A DNA stretch of 64,000 nucleotides from positions 3,596,001 to 3,660,000 of the forward strand of contig NZ_PDJK01000002.1 in the NCBI RefSeq assembly GCF_002564045.1, read 5' to 3'. The DNA comes from Amycolatopsis sulphurea (GTDB taxonomy: Bacteria > Actinomycetota > Actinomycetes > Mycobacteriales > Pseudonocardiaceae). The notes below the pieces were generated by a model. That model did no database searches. It was given only the letters and a program-made list of their open reading frames with translations, and had not been told where the DNA came from. Positions 57,101 to 64,000 of the stretch are shown one piece after another (the stretch's first letter is position 1; each line of letters starts with the position of its first letter). The translations under genes and the position numbers were made by a program.

Positions 57101-58170
57101 GTGGCGAGAAGCCGGTGCCAAGTGAGCGATGTGGAGTCGAGCGCTTCCTCGCTCTCCTCTGTCTCGCGCCCGATGAGGCGGTCGAGTTCGCGGGCGATAC
57201 CGTAGCCCTGCTCGAACAGCTCACCCGAAGGCAGGAGTCCTCGTTCCTCGGCGAAGAGCAGGAAGACGACTCGCATCATTACCGTGACGGCGCCTTCGTA
57301 GCTGTCGTGGGTGCGCTCCGGCAGCGGATCAGGGAGACCGCGGCGGCGCGCATCGGCGGCCGATTCGGAAAAGGACTGAATCAGGAGCTCGACGGCTCGT
57401 CGTACCTGGGCACCGAGGGCCTCGGTGATCTCCTCGGCCTCGGCGACCGAGTCCTTGAACAGGACAGGCAGACGTTCGGTCGGGTCACCGCCGACGAGGT
57501 ACTGGCGGCCGATCAAGGTGAGAAATGCGTCGCGAGTACGAGGCTCTTCGATCCAGGTCAGCGCGTCGACGGCGCCGGACGCAGCCATCGCGCCTTCACG
57601 TGCGCAGACCAGACCCCACCAGCGACCGTCGGTGACGATGCCGATCGGGATCTTGTTCTCCCGCAGCATTACCTCGAGCCTGTCGATCGGGTTCGCAGCC
57701 CACAGGCCACCCGGTGTTTGGCGCAGTGAGTCGACGGGATCGATGGTGTGGACGAGCGCGCCGATGCCGTCGGCACCGTTGAGGGCCGCCTGCGCCCGGA
57801 TCGTGACCGTGTGGTTGGGCGACTGGGCCTCGACGCCCGGAACATCGCCCCAGGACAGGGACTCGGCCCAACCAGCGATATCACGCAGGATCGTCTCGAC
57901 CCACTTGTCGCGGGCGACGCGGTAGGACTCAAAGACGGACTCGGAATCCGGGGAGCGGTCGTGCTTCTCCCATGCGGCTTCGAAGTCCTTGCGGGCGTCA
58001 ACGAGTGCTTCCTTGCGATCCCTGGCCAGGCTGGGCATCCCCTGCGGCCAGACCCGCTTCAGCGGCGGGATGGCAAGGAACGGGCCTTCGGCGTCGACCA
58101 GTTCGAGCCATGCCCGGTGCTGGTCAGTGGCGTTGATGACCGTGCGACGAGGAGACGATGCGCGTGCCAT
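54106..58170 (-). CDS. drmMI: DISARM adenine methyltransferase DrmMI with switchable C-terminus
   Basis: A 1,354-residue N6-adenine methyltransferase of the PglX/Eco57I kind. Motif I ADIACGSGAFL lies near residue 625 and motif IV NPPF at about 881-884, followed by a C-terminal region that normally recognises the DNA target. DrmMI marks host DNA in class 1 DISARM. The ATG at 58170 overlaps the drmD stop (TGATG). Residues ~919-1029 are encoded by the repeat arm 55,083-55,416, and residues ~1030-1354 form the part for which an alternative version exists in the inverted cassette at 53,088-54,046. The catalytic domain is outside the exchangeable part. Confidence 0.92.
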   Translation of the reverse strand: MARASSPRRTVINATDQHRAWLELVDAEGPFLAIPPLKRVWPQGMPSLARDRKEALVDARKDFEAAWEKHDRSPDSESVFESYRVARDKWVETILRDIAGWAESLSWGDVPGVEAQSPNHTVTIRAQAALNGADGIGALVHTIDPVDSLRQTPGGLWAANPIDRLEVMLRENKIPIGIVTDGRWWGLVCAREGAMAASGAVDALTWIEEPRTRDAFLTLIGRQYLVGGDPTERLPVLFKDSVAEAEEITEALGAQVRRAVELLIQSFSESAADARRRGLPDPLPERTHDSYEGAVTVMMRVVFLLFAEERGLLPSGELFEQGYGIARELDRLIGRETEESEEALDSTSLTWHRLLATSQALYQGASFENLRMPAYGGSLFDPARFPFLTDTNEQNALAITVSDRVMLHVLRSVQIASIKGEARRISFRDIDVEQIGYIYEGLLGYTAAVASEATVGLKGALGEEPEISLAKLEALAAKHTDPKKFAAAIRAFVEEDQPSSKPSSAAAIAKAIGAEVEPSVVSSLTPAVGGDLQLRDRVKPWLGLIRLDLRKRPFVVLGGGLIVKETPSRKNAGAHYTPKSLAEEVVLHALQPLCYSPGPHDTAAEEQWKLKSSDELLELKVADIACGSGAFLVAAARYLSERVVEAWTTEDPTNSGRKDLYTRATRQVVANCLYGADINDMAVEMCKLSLWLVSLDRDLPFSFVDDKVFNGNSLLGLTKIDQLRWLHIDPAKARGETFHGRLIDVDAILRRAAEIRRRLLEEIDETHPVRNSTAKRRQLAQFREVTSNLRKLAHGVVAAGLPLGGKPGKALDEAYEKLRVAARAAYPDKGEDDSTSLESLIDAGLKPTVETDYARWKPLHWVLEAPDVVIDNGGFDAIVGNPPFLGGKKISGAISTEVREWLVNQVAGGTKGNADLVAYFFLRGTSLLQRNGTLGLVATNTVAQGDTREVGLDAMVADGFTITRAIQSRSWPASSANLEYAAAWGTLSPVADNVPRVADDIEVRRISTLLEPTGRAEGNPARLLENTGVGFIGCYVLGMGFVLEPEEAQEWIDADQRNAEVLFPYLNGEDLNQRPDTTASRWVIDFNDWSKTRAAEYALPFCRITEQVKPERQRLKSDGSFALRKPLPDRWWQYGDKRPALRKAIANLDEVLVIALVSKTVMPMRVPSGHVFSHKLGVFATNSFADQTLLSSSLHQLWAMKYGSTIRLDVNYSPSDVFATFPRPDVTDRLKAAGQTLDEERREIMLRRDLGLTKIYNLVNDPVVLRDRDVDRLREIHIEVDEATVAAYDWDDIELDHGFHTYRQMERWTVSPTARAETLDRLLEENHRRAKREQRGDNTVAASEVPREDGTLFA
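55083..55416 (-). repeat. Right arm of perfect 334-bp inverted repeat, inside drmMI
   Basis: The reverse complement equals 52,754-53,087 exactly. It lies within the drmMI coding sequence, after methylase motif IV, in a region that should join the catalytic domain to the target recognition domain. Perfect third-position identity over 111 codons, next to strongly diverged sequence, indicates recent exchange between the arms. Confidence 0.97.
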
Positions 58171-61100
58171 CACTCGACCCAACCTTCTGCATTACCTCGC
58201 GTCAACGCGAACACGACCGCCGCGGCGGTCGTATGTGGCTTGACATCGACGTAGCGGTCGGTGATGGTGGCGATCTCGCGCTCCTCTTCGTCGTCGAGCT
58301 CATCGAGACGCCGGTTCATGGCGTCGATATCACGCCTCCATTGCCGCTGCTGGTCGGGATCGCTGAACAACTGCCCTTGTGCCTCGTCCTCCTCGGCTTT
58401 CAGACGGGCGAGGGAGTCTCGCAAGTTGGTGCGAAAGGCCGCGAAGATCTCCTTGGCACGTTGTACGTCAGCAGCCTGACGCTTGGCGAGTTGCTCTATC
58501 ACCAGCTCGTGTCGCCTTCCTGCGCGGGCCTGCATCGATTCTTCGAGCCGGAGGCGAAGCGGGGCGTCGGGAACGTTCCACAGGTCGCAGAGCTGATCGC
58601 GAACCCGCTCATCTGCCAACGACAGATACTCGCGGTCGAGCGCCTTGTCGAGCGCCGCCTCTGCCTTCTCCTCCGCCATCGCCCGGCGTCCCCTCAACCG
58701 GACACCGGCGAGAAAGACTTCCTCGTGAAGGCGGACGCCACCACGGCCGACCAAGACCATGCGGGTGACCGCCGCGACGAAGGACTCGTCAAGATCGTCG
58801 ACCACAACAGCGGTGACACGGCTGAGCGGTGAGTCGACGCTCCAGAGCGAGCGGCGGAGGAGTCTCTGAGCCTTTTGCACGATCGGGTGACCCAGGTGGA
58901 CGTAGACGAGATCGGCACGCCCTTCTGCGGCTTCGGGGTCGAAGGTGATGGGACGAAGAACACCGGGGTTGAGACGGGTATCGAGCCCACGCAAGGTGTC
59001 GTGCCAGCCAGCCGTAAGGGCCGGGACGGTGAAGACCTCGGCGTCCGTGTCCTCTGCGAAGTCGTGGTTCGGTACGAGGGGTGACTGGTGGTTGATGCGC
59101 AGTGCTGTATCGACGACTCGACGAAGGTTGGCCGGGTCGAGGTGCATCTCGGTGCGCGACACGCGATAGCGCTGCTCCAGCTGCGTCAAGCGAGCGTTGA
59201 GCTCCATGCCGCCAGCCAGGGCGGAGTTGATGACCTCGTTGGTGTCGAGGCCCTTCGACCTCGCCTTGGCCGGAGCCCGCCGCTTGCCGAAGTGGCCCTG
59301 GATCTGTTCGCCGACGACTTGATTGGCCGACCCGAGATCGTATTCGACCTGAGCTATCTTGCGGGCGATCCGCTCCATGAAGCTCAGGTCGGCGGCATAG
59401 GTGGACGAGTCGACGACGGGGACGAAGTGGAAGACCTGGGGTTCCTCAGTCTGCCCATAGCGGTCGATTCGGCCGATGCGTTGTTCCAGCCGGGAGGGGT
59501 TGAACGGGATGTCGAAGTTCACAAGGCGGTGGCAGTAAGTCTGCAGGTCAATGCCCTCACCTGCGGCATCGGTGGCGAGCAGGACCCGCACCGGCTCCTT
59601 CACGGGGTCGGCGGTGAACTGCGAGCGGACGTACTCGCGCTCGTCGGTCGGTGTCGAGCCCTGGATGACCGCGAGTCGATCTTCTGTGTAGCCACGCTGG
59701 TTCAGGACACGGGTGAGCCAGTCAACTGTGTGGGCGTATTCGGTGAACACTACGACGCGCTCGTTGGACCAAGTCTTGCCATCGGGACGGCAAACGGCTT
59801 CGAGGAAACCGATCAGTCTGTCGAGCCGGGAGTCGGCACGGCTCTCATAACCAAGCCCCCACTCCATAAGGGCTTCGAGCTGACCTGGCTCGGCGGCGAT
59901 CAGCGGGTCGGAGCCCTTCGACTCCCGGAGCTTCTCAGACTCGTCCTGCTCCCATAGACCTTCTTCCTCGTCTGCCTGGCCCTCACCGAAGATGTCGTCG
60001 TATTCATCGCTTGGTAGCCCACGGCCGACCTTGGACGACAGATAGTGGCTCAGCGTCATCCCGAATGCGAACGGGCTGGACAGGAAGCGCTTCTTCAACA
60101 ACATGGTCACAATGTCACCGCTGGGCTTGGTACCGTTCTGTTTCGCGCTCTTTGTGACGATGTCGTCGAGCAGGGAGAACATCTGCTGCTCGGAATCAGT
60201 CGGGGTGACGTCGAGAGCGCTGACCTTGCGCTGCTTGAACCCCTTACCGGTCAGGTCTGTCTTGAGCCGACGAACCGTTACATCCTTCAACGCGGCGGAG
60301 TCCAGGTTCGCGCCGCGCGCGAATCGGCGTGGCTCGATCATGGCCATCAGGGCAGTGAATGACTCAGGATGACCGTTGTGCGGTGTCGCGCTCAGGAACA
60401 GTCGGTGCTCGCACTTCTCTGCGATCTGGCGGACTGCGACTGTGCGCTGCGTGTCCACCGCGTAGCCACGGCCTCCGGCGATGACCGATGGGCTGGAAGG
60501 TGCGACGTGATGGGCCTCGTCGACCACGAGGACATCGAATGCGTATCGCTTACCGATCTTGGGGTTGGTGGCCTGAGCGTATACGTCACGAAGCAGGCGT
60601 TGGGCGCGGATCTGAGGCAGCCACGCCATGCTGACGATCACGCGCGGAAAGAGTTGGAAGGGGTTGGCGTGCAGGCCGTGGGTGCGACGAACCTGCGCCA
60701 TCAACTCGGAATTGACGACCGTGAACTCCAGCCCGAACTTCTCGCGCATCTCGTCCTGCCACTTCAGCGCGAGGCTCGGTGGGCACACGATCACCGCAGT
60801 GCGCGCGCGGTGCCGCAAGAACAACTCTTGAATTACCAGGCCCGCTTCGATCGTCTTGCCGAGACCGACGTCGTCCGCAAGGAGGAGGTTTGATCGAGGC
60901 GCCCCGAGGGCGCGACGGAGCGGTTCGAGTTGATATGCCTCGACGTTCACACCTGACCAAAACGGTGCTTGGTAGCGGTTCGGGTCGGCGCTCGTGACCG
61001 CTCCCCAGCGCATCGCGTCGATGAAGCCAGCGAGCGTCGCCGGTTCGTCGAAGACATCAGCATAGACGATATCTGGCAACCCCTGCGCCGGCGTGACCGT

Positions 61101-61364
61101 GTGGCCGACTTCCAGCTCCCACACAACTGAGAGCTGCTCACCGAGGCGTTCTTCGTCCAGCGACTGGAGGACGACCACGTGGGAAAGCTGCGCTGTCGCC
61201 TCGTCAGCCGGGCTGCGTGGCAGGCCCTGGGCGCGAACATCGGCGACGGCCCACATCGAGCCCCGCACCTCGACAACCTGCCCAGGCTCAGGCAGGGGCG
61301 GCATCGCCGATGTACAGCGCGTCGAACGCTCGGCAGCGAGTGTGGTGATATCGATCCCAGGCAC
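58170..61364 (-). CDS. drmD: DISARM SNF2-type helicase DrmD
   Basis: A 1,064-residue SNF2-family ATPase. Walker A DDVGLGKTIEAG lies near residue 163 and the DEAH box VVDEAHHVAP near 280. The C-terminal helicase lobe has VVFTEYAHTVDWL, LLATDAAGEGIDLQ and SRLEQRIGRIDRYGQ at about 540-635. A charged coiled-coil region (about 890-1030) ends the protein. DrmD defines class 1 DISARM together with DrmMI. It begins with GTG at 61364 and is the first gene of the operon; its stop overlaps the drmMI start. Confidence 0.92.
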   Translation of the reverse strand: MPGIDITTLAAERSTRCTSAMPPLPEPGQVVEVRGSMWAVADVRAQGLPRSPADEATAQLSHVVVLQSLDEERLGEQLSVVWELEVGHTVTPAQGLPDIVYADVFDEPATLAGFIDAMRWGAVTSADPNRYQAPFWSGVNVEAYQLEPLRRALGAPRSNLLLADDVGLGKTIEAGLVIQELFLRHRARTAVIVCPPSLALKWQDEMREKFGLEFTVVNSELMAQVRRTHGLHANPFQLFPRVIVSMAWLPQIRAQRLLRDVYAQATNPKIGKRYAFDVLVVDEAHHVAPSSPSVIAGGRGYAVDTQRTVAVRQIAEKCEHRLFLSATPHNGHPESFTALMAMIEPRRFARGANLDSAALKDVTVRRLKTDLTGKGFKQRKVSALDVTPTDSEQQMFSLLDDIVTKSAKQNGTKPSGDIVTMLLKKRFLSSPFAFGMTLSHYLSSKVGRGLPSDEYDDIFGEGQADEEEGLWEQDESEKLRESKGSDPLIAAEPGQLEALMEWGLGYESRADSRLDRLIGFLEAVCRPDGKTWSNERVVVFTEYAHTVDWLTRVLNQRGYTEDRLAVIQGSTPTDEREYVRSQFTADPVKEPVRVLLATDAAGEGIDLQTYCHRLVNFDIPFNPSRLEQRIGRIDRYGQTEEPQVFHFVPVVDSSTYAADLSFMERIARKIAQVEYDLGSANQVVGEQIQGHFGKRRAPAKARSKGLDTNEVINSALAGGMELNARLTQLEQRYRVSRTEMHLDPANLRRVVDTALRINHQSPLVPNHDFAEDTDAEVFTVPALTAGWHDTLRGLDTRLNPGVLRPITFDPEAAEGRADLVYVHLGHPIVQKAQRLLRRSLWSVDSPLSRVTAVVVDDLDESFVAAVTRMVLVGRGGVRLHEEVFLAGVRLRGRRAMAEEKAEAALDKALDREYLSLADERVRDQLCDLWNVPDAPLRLRLEESMQARAGRRHELVIEQLAKRQAADVQRAKEIFAAFRTNLRDSLARLKAEEDEAQGQLFSDPDQQRQWRRDIDAMNRRLDELDDEEEREIATITDRYVDVKPHTTAAAVVFALTRGNAEGWVE

Positions 61365-61865
61365 AAGTCAAAACGTATCAGCGGCGTACCACGGAAGCAG
61401 CCTCTACCTCAGCGAATGCGCCGTCAACGGCCTCATCCCCGCCGCCACCGCAGTAGCTTCCGGCTGTAGTTGGTGCTGGCGGTTCAATCCGGTTCTGCGC
61501 TGGTCGGCGGCCGCGTCTTTGACTGCTCGGTCATGTGGTCGAGCGCGCGGTTGAGTAGGTCGACTTCGAGTGGCAGCGCCAGCGGCAGCTCGCGCGCTGC
61601 CAGTGTGGACGAAGGTATCGTCGGCCAGTCTTCTGCGAGGCACCTTGGTCTGGTGGTCTTCGTGAAACTTGTCCGCCGCAGGTCCCGCCACGCTTCGGTA
61701 TCGATCCGCACTAAAGTGCAGGTACCCCGTTCGTGCTCCAGTCAAACGAACCGTATTAACACGCGAAAAGGCAAGCTGGAAATCCGCGACCACTACCCGG
61801 TGATCGCGGATTTCCGCCATTGGGCACACTTCATCCGCAGAATGGCGGAATGCGCCGCACAGTGC
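61365..61865. other. Upstream region of DISARM with two hairpins, no gene
   Basis: About 500 bases hold the drmD promoter by position, but no clear -10/-35 pair stands out. Two interlocking inverted repeats occur near the right end: GGAAATCCGCGA at 61,778-61,789 with 61,804-61,815, and TTCCGCCATT at 61,812-61,821 with 61,841-61,850. They share bases, so the two stems exclude each other. They lie at the edge of the island. Open frames here are not protein-like. Confidence 0.45.
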
Positions 61866-62102
61866 TCAGTAGGTCGGCTGAACCATCAGCAGGTACTGGC
61901 CGTGGTTGTGGAGGTCCTTGCGGGTCCAGTCGACCCAGCGGTGCTGCGGGAAGCCTGCGTTGCCCGCGGCGGCGCAGGCGTCGGAGGACGGGTAAACCCC
62001 GGCAGGCACAAAGGTAGCAGCGGAAGCGGTGCCCTGGGTGGCGGCGATCGCGCCAGCGACCCCCAAAGCCAGCACGGTGCCCGAGACGAGTTTCCGGATC
62101 AT
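61866..62102 (-). CDS. Small secreted protein
   Basis: A 78-residue precursor. MIRKLVSGTVLALGVAGAIAATQGTASAA is a typical Sec signal peptide with an ASA-A site, leaving a mature domain of about 49 residues with two aromatic-rich halves and one cysteine. The end HGQYLLMVQPTY resembles small exported proteins of Streptomyces and Amycolatopsis of unknown function. An upstream in-frame extension is ignored because the signal peptide fixes the ATG at 62102. Confidence 0.65.
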   Translation of the reverse strand: MIRKLVSGTVLALGVAGAIAATQGTASAATFVPAGVYPSSDACAAAGNAGFPQHRWVDWTRKDLHNHGQYLLMVQPTY

Positions 62103-62429
62103 GTGAACAGCTCCGTTCTTGGATCGTGTGCACGCGTTGCCTTGCGTCATAAGGACGGTGGGGCTGTGCGCGAGTGCACCGATTCTTTGTCCGGGGCATT
62201 CCGAACGGCAAGAGTGCAGTGCCGCGACGGCAAAGTGAGGGCGGCCAAGTTGCCCGATCGCATTGTGGGCGACGAAGTTCTGAGGGAATCCCGGCCACGA
62301 GAGAGGCCAAAAGAGTGATTCGCAATGCGGGGGACGGTTCGAAATGATCATGACGTTAAACCGTCGGCCTTCGAGATCACGGTGAACGGGGAAGGCCGCC
62401 GATCGAACAGGACACGGTCACAAGGGATC

Positions 62430-62460
62430 GGGGCTCGTCACCTGTGTGGTGACGAGCCCC
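62430..62460. terminator. Strong hairpin
   Basis: GGGGCTCGTCAC (62430-62441) pairs with GTGACGAGCCCC (62449-62460) across a 7-nt loop. It lies just past the stop of the tiny membrane ORF at 62478 (minus strand) and 330 bases upstream of the small secreted gene. No T run is present. The interval 62,103-62,429 shows no gene. Confidence 0.6.
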
Positions 62461-62477
62461 GAGAGAAACGGAGTGAC

Positions 62478-62585
62478 TCAGCCGAGCAGGCCGAGCACGA
62501 TGATCGCGAGCAGGGTGAAGGCCGTCGCGTAGGTGGTGATCCAGGTGCGCTGGACGGTGGTGAGCTGGGCCGACGTGCTGTGCAT
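62478..62585 (-). CDS. Tiny membrane peptide ORF
   Basis: A 35-residue ORF: a polar start (MHSTSAQLTTVQRTW) and one hydrophobic helix (ATAFTLLAIIVLGLLG) that runs to the C-terminus. AGGAC lies a few bases before the ATG at 62585, and a strong hairpin follows the stop. It is plausible as a small membrane peptide, but no family is recognised. Confidence 0.45.
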   Translation of the reverse strand: MHSTSAQLTTVQRTWITTYATAFTLLAIIVLGLLG

Positions 62586-62661
62586 GACGTGTCCTAGTGG
62601 CCGGGTGCCGAACGATTCCGCCCGGATAGCGCCTTGATCATGCCCGCTGTTACCAAGTGTG

Positions 62662-62772
62662 TCACGAATCACGCCGGGCGCGGGCGGTGTGCCAGAGCAC
62701 CCCGCCCGCGGCGGCCACCATCAGGCCGAACGACACCATTCCCACCACGATTGCCTGCGTCAACTTCGCCAC
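62662..62772 (-). CDS. Tiny single-pass membrane protein ORF
   Basis: A 36-residue frame ending HTARARRDS, with a membrane helix IVVGMVSFGLMVAAAGGVLW and a basic tail that would stay inside. The start is uncertain: GTG at 62772 abuts the GGAGG, while a TTG nine bases downstream has better spacing. It lies between another tiny membrane ORF and the dehydratase gene on the same strand. Confidence 0.4.
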   Translation of the reverse strand: MAKLTQAIVVGMVSFGLMVAAAGGVLWHTARARRDS

Positions 62773-62854
62773 CCTCCGGTTCGCTTGTTTCCCCTGTCCG
62801 GGAGACGTCCGAGACGGCTGGTGGTGTCGCCGGTGTTACCGATGTCACGCTTGG

Positions 62855-63145
62855 TCAGGTGGTTGCCAGCAGCGCGTCGATCTGGCGGGCCAAGGCGAAG
62901 TCGCGTTCGGTCAGGCCGCCGAGGTAGTGCGTGCTCAGCCGGAAGGTCAGGGTCCGCCAGCGGATGTCGATGTCCGGGTGGTGATCGGCGGCCTCGGCCA
63001 GCTCGGCCACCCGGTCGACCACCTCGATCGCGGCCGGGAACGAGGACAGTTTCACAATACGGACGATGGTCTCGGCCTCGCGATGCCAGCCGGACAGGGT
63101 GCGTACCGCCTCGTCGGCGGCCGAGTCGCTCAGGAGTTCCGTCAT
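62855..63145 (-). CDS. 4a-hydroxytetrahydrobiopterin dehydratase
   Basis: A 96-residue pterin-4a-carbinolamine dehydratase. The signature DHHPDIDIRWRTLTFRLSTH with the conserved histidines and the C-terminal GGLTERDFALARQID are intact. The enzyme regenerates the pterin cofactor of aromatic amino acid hydroxylases; in bacteria without such hydroxylases its role is less clear, and relatives act in molybdopterin or as coactivators. The ATG at 63145 gives the usual length. It is divergent from the TPP riboswitch and thiamine-binding protein gene. Confidence 0.9.
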   Translation of the reverse strand: MTELLSDSAADEAVRTLSGWHREAETIVRIVKLSSFPAAIEVVDRVAELAEAADHHPDIDIRWRTLTFRLSTHYLGGLTERDFALARQIDALLATT

Positions 63146-63176
63146 CCCTCCATGGTGTCGGCTACGCTCCGAGGTT

Positions 63177-63265
63177 GCCACGGGAGTCCGGTACGCCGGG
63201 CTGAGAGGCGGGCACCCGGTCCGCGACCGTTCGCACCTGAATCCGGATCATGCCGGCGCAGGGAG
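63177..63265 (+). promoter_or_regulatory. TPP riboswitch (THI element)
   Basis: The leader contains CGGGAGTCCGG, the invariant GGGCTGAGAGG, CACCCGG, then ACCTGAATCCGGATCATGCCGGCGCAGGGAGG, the conserved order of the thiamine pyrophosphate aptamer. Two extra bases occur in the ACCTGATCCGG part. It lies about 40 bases before the binding-protein gene and should lower its expression when TPP is abundant, probably by hiding the AGGAGG site at 63,297. Confidence 0.9.
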
Positions 63266-63307
63266 GCCCTACCCTCCTCCGCTGCCCGGTGCACTGCAGG
63301 AGGACAG

Positions 63308-64000
63308 ATGATTCCGCGGACCGCACGCACGGTGCTGGGCCTTTTCACGGTCGCGGTGCTGGCGAGCGCCTGTTCGCTGTCGGGCGGCGACACCGGCGGC
63401 TCGGCGAGCTCCGAACAGCAGGAACCCACGCTGACGCTGGTCACCCACGATTCGTTCGTGGTACCGCAGGAGGTGCTCGACGCCTTCCACCGCCAGTCCG
63501 GCATCACGCTCAAGATTCTCAAGTCCGGCGACGCGGGCGCGCTCACCAACAAGCTGGTGCTGACGAAGGGCAACCCGATCGGCGACGTCGCGTACGGGGT
63601 CGACAACACGTTCGCGTCCCGCGCGCTCGGCGAGGGCGTATTCCAGTCGTACACCAGCCCTGAGGCCGACCGTGGGCCGCAACGGTACGCGGTGGACACC
63701 CAGCACCGGCTTTCCGCGGTGGATGTCGGCGATGTGTGCGTGAACGTGGACACGGGCTACTTCGCAGCCAAGGGCATCCCGGCCCCTACCTCCTACGACG
63801 AGCTGGCCGAGCCCCAGTACAAGGACCTGATGGTCGCGGAGAGCCCGGCCACGGCCTCGCCGGGGCTGGCCTTCCTGCTCGGCACGATCGCGAAGTACGG
63901 CGAGAACGGCTGGCAGGACTACTGGAACCGGCTGAAGGCCAATGGGCTCAAGATCGACAGCGGCTGGGAGGAGGCCTACACCAAGGACTTCTCCGGCTCG
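63308..64000 (+). CDS. thiB: Thiamine-type ABC transporter substrate-binding lipoprotein (partial)
   Basis: The first 231 codons of a periplasmic-binding lipoprotein; the gene runs past the window end. The signal peptide ends in a lipobox (VLASAC), so the mature protein is lipid-anchored outside the membrane. The body (TLTLVTHDSFVVPQEVLDAFHRQSGITLKIL and GNPIGDVAYGVDNTFASRAL) matches the ThiB group that binds thiamine or its phosphates. AGGAGG lies 5 bases before the ATG. The TPP riboswitch upstream supports thiamine as substrate; permease and ATPase genes are expected next. Confidence 0.9.
   Translation, partial: MIPRTARTVLGLFTVAVLASACSLSGGDTGGSASSEQQEPTLTLVTHDSFVVPQEVLDAFHRQSGITLKILKSGDAGALTNKLVLTKGNPIGDVAYGVDNTFASRALGEGVFQSYTSPEADRGPQRYAVDTQHRLSAVDVGDVCVNVDTGYFAAKGIPAPTSYDELAEPQYKDLMVAESPATASPGLAFLLGTIAKYGENGWQDYWNRLKANGLKIDSGWEEAYTKDFSGS

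Noticed and set aside
54106..58170. BREX (pglX) rather than DISARM
   Set aside because: DrmA, DrmB, DrmC and DrmD are all encoded alongside, while pglZ, brxC and brxL are absent.
61404..61829. 141-codon minus-strand ORF upstream of drmD
   Set aside because: No domain, mixed composition and overlapping frames of equal length; it more likely covers the promoter region.

Overview
The window is high-GC DNA from an actinomycete, most likely a member of the Pseudonocardiaceae close to Amycolatopsis. The evidence is gene content: PIN-PhoH ATPase, GuaB1-type reductase, GlpX, IspH beside xseA/xseB and a lipid-droplet-associated protein, DUF6542, and GTG starts with GTGA/ATGA overlaps. Family names come from reading the proteins; no database search was run.

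Positions 1-29,370 are ordinary chromosome. In order: PhoH ATPase, GuaB1-like protein, DUF309 protein, MBL-fold hydrolase, a broken Old Yellow Enzyme gene, S53 peptidase, ATP-dependent DNA ligase, fumarase, an FAD-dependent ferredoxin reductase-like enzyme, a trypsin-like protease, GlpX, the overlapping xseA-unknown-xseB operon, a lipid-droplet-associated protein, IspH, a DUF6542 protein, an RmuC-like protein, SbcD-SbcC, a 42-copy perfect hexanucleotide repeat, Ogt, an Ada-AlkA fusion, and YchF. Two large nested palindromes sit between convergent gene pairs. Two gaps of about 1 kb have no supportable gene.

Positions 29,494-40,322 look like a decaying integrated conjugative element: an HTH protein with a frameshifted 3' end, a membrane protein, an FtsK/TraB-type ATPase with its Walker A motif out of frame, WXG100-type secretion proteins with a membrane partner, a tightly overlapped four-gene minus-strand cluster, an XRE-type regulator and a HAD hydrolase. 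No integrase or tRNA att site was found.

Positions 40,480-61,364 are a defence island. An SF1 helicase gene is split by an IS5-family element with a clean 3-bp target duplication. Convergent to it is a complete class 1 DISARM operon on the minus strand: drmD, drmMI, drmA, drmB, drmC. The operon carries an unusual extra module between drmMI and drmA: a serine recombinase gene and a promoterless, inverted second copy of the 3' end of drmMI. The two drmMI 3' ends share a perfect 334-bp inverted repeat (52,754-53,087 and 55,083-55,416) followed by related but different C-terminal regions. Inversion between the arms would swap the last ~325 residues of the methylase, which probably recognise the DNA target, and leave the catalytic part untouched. 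This reads as a DISARM system with switchable specificity, comparable to recombinase-driven pglX switching in BREX.

Positions 61,866-64,000 return to chromosome: a small secreted protein, two tiny membrane ORFs, pterin-4a-carbinolamine dehydratase, and a TPP riboswitch ahead of a thiamine-type ABC binding lipoprotein cut by the window end.
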